Of a stretch of 8,797 bases of DNA, positions 5,984 through 8,797 are shown in pieces (position 1 is the stretch's first letter; every line of letters starts with the position of its first letter). Source of the stretch: Christensenellaceae bacterium (GTDB lineage: Bacteria > Bacillota > Clostridia > Christensenellales > Borkfalkiaceae). The notes under the pieces are model-generated. The model saw nothing but the letters and a program-made list of their open reading frames with translations. It was not told the origin of the DNA and did no database searches. The translations under genes were made by a program, and so were the position numbers. The stretch is from NCBI GenBank assembly GCA_948482865.1, contig CAOMHR010000058.1:1-8797 (forward strand). Direction: 5' to 3'.

Positions 5984-6031
5984 GCGCATTACCCGAATTT
6001 ATACCCGATAGAATACCGCTTTTTATGGTAA
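5957..6031. promoter_or_regulatory. Cluster of ATACC half-sites in the divergent control region
   Basis: ATACC occurs at 5957, 5969, 6001 and 6013, TTACC at 5989, and its complement GGTAA at 6027, in addition to the two arms of the palindrome at 5926-5948. Steps of 12 bases recur (5957-5969, 5989-6001-6013), close to one helical turn. The cluster spans the gap up to the repressor gene's ribosome site, which suggests cooperative binding and autoregulation. No clear plus-strand promoter was found here. Confidence 0.5.
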
Positions 6032-6050
6032 TTTGATTATGGAGGGACTT

Positions 6051-6407
6051 ATGGGTAAATTACGAGAATTAAGAAAGTCAAATAAACTAACAATTGCACA
6101 AGCAGCCGAAAAATTAAAAATACCTTTTGAAACTTATCGAAGCTATGAAATCGGTAGAAACCAAGCAGATTATGATACTTTAATAAAACTTGCAGATTTT
6201 TTTGGTGTTTCAATTGATTACTTGCTTGGCAGACAGGAGCTTTCCCCAGAAGAACGCGCCGCAGGAGCAACCAACACAAAAAAAATCAGCCTGACGGCTG
6301 ACGAGTATGAAATGCTTATGGTTTATAGAGAGCTCGGCGAACGCTTTGGTAAGCAAGCACAAAAGGACTATACAACCGTAGGCGAAAATATGCTTAAACT
6401 TAAATAA
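6051..6407 (+). CDS. XRE-family HTH repressor (118 aa)
   Basis: Residues 3-60 form a Cro/C1-type helix-turn-helix domain: LRELRKSNKLTIAQAAEKL, then IPFETYRSYEIGRNQADYDTLIKLADFFGVSIDYLLG, with the usual SxDYLLG end. The C-terminal part (61-118) is short and charged, with a helix around ADEYEMLMVYREL that may mediate dimer formation; no protease domain is present, so RecA-type self-cleavage is unlikely. The start chosen is ATG 6051 with GGAGGG four bases before it; an upstream TTG at 6033 would place the ribosome site inside the gene. It faces away from the structural operon across the operator region and precedes the integrase by 75 bases, so it is probably the lysogeny repressor. The HTH half is clearly more AT-rich than the surrounding genes. 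Confidence 0.85.
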   Translation: MGKLRELRKSNKLTIAQAAEKLKIPFETYRSYEIGRNQADYDTLIKLADFFGVSIDYLLGRQELSPEERAAGATNTKKISLTADEYEMLMVYRELGERFGKQAQKDYTTVGENMLKLK

Positions 6408-6482
6408 CTTTATTTACTTCATTTGTAAATTGTGCCTTATACTTTATGCGAGCTATTACGCACAGTTCAAAGGAATTTGCAA

Positions 6483-7724
6483 ATGGAAAAACAAAAGCTA
6501 TTAGAACTTGCAAGCAAAATTTTGCTTGCCGGCGCAACAAGCAACGACGTGGAAATAGAAAGAATTTCCGACGAACTTATAGATTTGTTGCGACAATCAG
6601 ACGACGGAAAAACGGAAATCAATTTCGTTCCGGAAACGAACTTTACGGGCATCTTAAATTTTAATAATCAGGAGTTAAACCAGATGCCTAAATCATTTAA
6701 AAAATACTTTATTGCTGACGGTCAAGCAATTTGCTACCGCAAGAGAACAACGAATGGGTACCATTGTAGTTATGAAATACGTTACCGCCGACACGGTTAT
6801 AAAATATCTGTTTCGGCTACAAGTCTGCCCGTTGCAAAGGCAAGATTTATAGAAGCCTTAAAATACGCTAAGCCGGTTGAAAAATCTTTTTTCAACAATG
6901 TACCTACTGCCTTTAACGAGTTTTCAATGTACTACTTTGAAAACTATCGTAAACGCCGCATAACTGAAAAAACTTACAAAAACGATATATGGCGGTATCA
7001 AAAATATTTGCTTCCGCTGTTCGGCTCTATGCCTATCAAAACTATTGCACCGTTAATGTGTCAGAAGCTTATTGACGATATTGCGGAACAAGGCAAGACC
7101 AAAACCGCGCTTGAAGTACATTCACTGCTGAACGTCATTTTTAAAATGGCTATCAAGCACGAGCTTATAAAAAGCAATCCGCTTGACATTGTTATTGTAC
7201 CGTCGCACGAGCGCAAGCACGGCAAAGCTCTGACGTTGGACGAAGAACGGAAACTTTTATCGGAAACTTCCGGAACTCCCTATCAGATTATGTTTGCGGT
7301 TGCGCTTTACACGGGTATGCGCCCGAACGAATACAAGTCGGCAACCATTGACGGCGAATTCATTCGCTGCATAAACAGCAAACAAAAGGACGGCAAGGCT
7401 CATTATAAGAAAATTCCCATTATCGAACCCTTGCGCCCCTACCTTAACGAAGTGTTTCAGCTTAGCTTTTATCTTGCCGAGCCTATGCGGCGCATTATGC
7501 GCGAAATTCTGCCCGGGCATATACTTTATGACTTGCGGACAACATTCTATACACGGTGTCAGGAATGCGGCGTTTCGGAAGTGGCAAGGAATTTATTTGT
7601 CGGTCATACCCTTAAAGGGCTTGCGTCTACTTATACCGACGTTTCCGACGAATTCCTTTTAAGCGAATCAGAAAAACTTGCAGCTTGGTATTACCCCCGA
7701 TTTACCCCCAAAAACAGAATTTAA
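6483..7724 (+). CDS. Tyrosine recombinase (phage integrase)
   Basis: This 413-aa integrase would carry out site-specific insertion at the ssrA 3' end. Visible parts: an N-terminal helical segment, an AP2-like arm-binding region (about 76-127, YEIRYRRHGYKISV), a core-binding domain (about 140-235) and the catalytic domain. Catalytic residues are R280 (TGMRPNE), a Lys near 300-310, R352 (YDLRTTF), H375 (VGHT) and Y384 (STYTDVS). The HxxR histidine is replaced by Tyr349, a variation tolerated in some family members. The start chosen is ATG 6483 with AAAGGA eight bases upstream; a GTG at 6432 would add 17 residues but has no ribosome site. It is probably co-transcribed with the repressor, and ends about 85 bases from the ssrA 3' end. 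Confidence 0.92.
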   Translation: MEKQKLLELASKILLAGATSNDVEIERISDELIDLLRQSDDGKTEINFVPETNFTGILNFNNQELNQMPKSFKKYFIADGQAICYRKRTTNGYHCSYEIRYRRHGYKISVSATSLPVAKARFIEALKYAKPVEKSFFNNVPTAFNEFSMYYFENYRKRRITEKTYKNDIWRYQKYLLPLFGSMPIKTIAPLMCQKLIDDIAEQGKTKTALEVHSLLNVIFKMAIKHELIKSNPLDIVIVPSHERKHGKALTLDEERKLLSETSGTPYQIMFAVALYTGMRPNEYKSATIDGEFIRCINSKQKDGKAHYKKIPIIEPLRPYLNEVFQLSFYLAEPMRRIMREILPGHILYDLRTTFYTRCQECGVSEVARNLFVGHTLKGLASTYTDVSDEFLLSESEKLAAWYYPRFTPKNRI

Positions 7725-7751
7725 AAGTTTAAATTTTGCTTAACAGCAACG

Positions 7752-7799
7752 AAAAAAGCCCGATTTTCGGGCAAAACACCTGAAAAAAGGGCTTTTTTT
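7752..7799. terminator. Two-way terminator between integrase and ssrA
   Basis: For ssrA (minus strand) a stem GCCCGA/TCGGGC with a 3-base loop (7772-7758) is followed by T6 (7757-7752). For the integrase (plus strand) AAAAAAGCCC (7752-7761) can pair with GGGCTTTTTT (7789-7798), ending in T7. The two hairpins share the same GCCC, so they exclude each other but act on different transcripts. Confidence 0.85.
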
Positions 7800-7808
7800 C
7801 TTGTTTTT

Positions 7809-7850
7809 TGGTGGACGAGTCGGGACTTGCACCCGAGTCTTACGGGTTTA
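7809..7850. other. Attachment-site side of the element at the ssrA 3' end (inferred att)
   Basis: The 3' end of ssrA (CCA at 7811-7809, acceptor 7819-7813, T arm 7836-7820) lies just beyond the integrase terminator. Tyrosine integrases often use the ssrA 3' end, and the integrase points at it. The exact core cannot be set, because no second copy of this stretch is found elsewhere in the window; it should lie left of base 1. Confidence 0.55.
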
Positions 7851-8195
7851 GTTTAAGCGTTCTACATACTTATTCCGCCTTTTGTCTTACCCTGCAAACG
7901 CCGGCGAACGGGCTTTTGCAAGGGCATACCGCAAAATGCTTTTTACCCGCGCGGTAGAACGGAATAAAAAGTTTACCGTTTAATTAACGCCGCAATAAAC
8001 CAACGGTGAATTTAATGCAACGGACAGCTTAGTTTAAGCTGCGCAAGCTAAGCCAGCCTGCGCTCTGGGAGCGCGGAAAGCTACAACTTTGGAATCGTTT
8101 GATTCTGCGTTTAAATTTAGATTCCGTTTTTACAAAGACGAGCCTTTGGTATGCTTTTCTCATTCTCCGCCCGCAATCGAATCTGAAACTCGCCC
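7809..8195 (-). ncRNA. ssrA: tmRNA (transfer-messenger RNA)
   Basis: tmRNA rescues stalled ribosomes and adds a degradation tag. The 5' end GGGCGAG (8195-8189) pairs over 7 bp with CTCGTCC (7819-7813), followed by A and an encoded CCA; the third pair is G-U, the alanine identity signal. The 5' part continues with the conserved-like AGATTCGA. The T arm has a TCGGG/CCCGA stem and loop TGCAAGT, with G where U55 is usual. The tag frame begins at GCA 8108 after TTTAAAC and ends at TAA 8036-8034: it starts AESNDSKVVA and ends LACAA, 24 residues in all. The stop lies in the loop of a GCTTAG/CTAAGC stem (8053-8048 with 8032-8027). Length, 387 bases, is normal. A 15-base hairpin lies inside the tag frame. 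Confidence 0.9.
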
Positions 8196-8238
8196 GAATA
8201 CAAATCTGATTTTTGCGGAAACTTTAACCAGCCCATTA

Positions 8239-8268
8239 ATTATAACCGCAACGGCGCAAAAAAATCAA
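8239..8268 (-). promoter_or_regulatory. Promoter of ssrA
   Basis: On the minus strand TTGATT (8268-8263) and TATAAT (8244-8239) are 18 bases apart. The predicted start, near 8232, is about 37 bases before the mature 5' end at 8195, fitting RNase P processing of a short leader. Confidence 0.8.
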
Positions 8269-8288
8269 GTGTTTAATTTTGTTTTTTA

Positions 8289-8317
8289 TTGACATTTTAA
8301 GGCAAATGTTATACAGT
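8289..8317 (+). promoter_or_regulatory. Promoter of fruK, giving a very short leader
   Basis: A perfect TTGACA at 8289-8294 is followed by TATACA (8310-8315, spacer 15) or TACAGT (8312-8317, spacer 17). Either gives a start about 4-8 bases before the fruK ATG at 8329, so the mRNA would be almost leaderless. No Shine-Dalgarno site precedes that ATG. Confidence 0.6.
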
Positions 8318-8328
8318 TATTTTATATT

Positions 8329-8797
8329 ATGATTTATACGGTGACCTTTAATCCTTCGCTGGATTATTACGTACAAGTAAATAATATCAAGAGCGGAATG
8401 GTCAACCGCACCACTGCCGAACGCCTTGCCGTCGGCGGAAAGGGAATTAACGTTTCGCTCGCGCTGCAAAATCTGGGAAACGAAACGCTCGCTCTCGGCT
8501 TCGTTGCCGGATTTACGGGCGAAGCCATACGCGGCAAGGTCACAAAACTTGGCTTGAACCACGACTTTATAGAAGTGGAAGGTCAGAGCCGTATTAACGT
8601 TAAAATTAAAAGCAACACCGAAACGGACATAAACGGCGTAGGCGCAAAAATTTCCGAACAGGACGTTGAAAAGTTAGTAAGAAAGCTGAAACGTCTTTTG
8701 CACGAAGGCGACTGGCTTATAGTCTGCGGAAGCGTTCCCGCCACTCTGGACGAAAACGCGTACGCCAACCTTTTTAAAGCGCTTAAAAACAAGCGCG
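8329..8797 (+). CDS. fruK: 1-phosphofructokinase, 5' part (runs off window)
   Basis: The enzyme phosphorylates fructose 1-phosphate to fructose 1,6-bisphosphate with ATP, after uptake of fructose by the phosphotransferase system. The first 156 residues are present, about half of the usual 300-310. The start MIYTVTFNPSLDYYVQV is typical of FruK. The PfkB signature lies at about 43-70 (VGGKGINVSLAL, then LGFVAGFTGE), and a conserved WLIVCGSVP block is near 133. The ATG at 8329 is fixed by the family's N-terminus, although no ribosome site stands before it and a promoter lies only a few bases upstream. It is a host gene, divergent from ssrA. The rest of a fru operon, such as the transporter, would lie beyond the window. 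Confidence 0.93.
   Translation, partial: MIYTVTFNPSLDYYVQVNNIKSGMVNRTTAERLAVGGKGINVSLALQNLGNETLALGFVAGFTGEAIRGKVTKLGLNHDFIEVEGQSRINVKIKSNTETDINGVGAKISEQDVEKLVRKLKRLLHEGDWLIVCGSVPATLDENAYANLFKALKNKR

Noticed and set aside
8317..8792. Minus-strand frames over fruK
   Set aside because: Shadows of a well-recognised FruK reading frame on the plus strand.
1..8797. CRISPR array, insertion sequence or tRNA gene
   Set aside because: No regularly spaced repeats, no transposase motifs and no complete tRNA fold were seen; the only tRNA-like part belongs to ssrA.

Overview
The window looks like the integrase-proximal part of a filamentous-phage-like (inovirus-type) prophage or satellite. It sits at the 3' end of a host tmRNA gene (ssrA), with host fruK beyond it. 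The host is probably a Firmicute of the class Clostridia with mid-range GC. The supports are a FruK of firmicute type, purine-rich Shine-Dalgarno sites, frequent GTG/TTG starts, and surface proteins built for a single membrane (signal peptide or N-terminal anchor, no outer-membrane secretin seen). The lineage is an inference; nothing in the window names a genus.

Right side (about 7750-8797): a two-way terminator, then ssrA on the minus strand (7809-8195, CCA encoded, acceptor stem closed by a G-U pair at the alanine-identity position), its promoter, and the divergent 5' part of fruK running off the window. The phage integrase gene ends about 85 bases from the ssrA 3' end, which marks that end as the attachment side. 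The second attachment copy is not in the window, so the element continues leftward beyond base 1.

Control module (about 5926-7724, plus strand): a small XRE-type repressor followed by a tyrosine recombinase. Between the repressor and the divergent structural operon lies a 23-bp palindrome with 9-bp arms plus several ATACC half-sites, over a good minus-strand promoter (TTGACA, 18, TATTAT with an upstream TG). This is a plausible lysogeny/production switch.

Structural and assembly operon (5802 to about 1012, minus strand), tightly packed: an N-terminally anchored 371-aa surface protein; a 505-aa secreted protein with a C-terminal membrane anchor and a very basic tail (pIII-like layout); two small proteins (73 aa, and 62 aa with six cysteines) in overlapping frames; a 53-aa coat-like protein (signal peptide, acidic start, one membrane helix, basic end); a Zot/pI-like ATPase of 248 aa; and a coiled-coil protein. 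The coiled-coil protein's coding signal moves to the -1 frame exactly around an in-phase T_TTA_AAA heptamer. A strong terminator follows at 965-1006.

Left side (1-960): a tandem pair of GC-rich hairpin repeats, a small cysteine-rich gene that appears broken by +1 frameshift, a 76-aa zinc-ribbon-like protein, and about 300 bases dense in small hairpins that could be the phage intergenic/origin region, though coding fragments are also visible there. No replication initiator could be recognised; it may lie left of the window.
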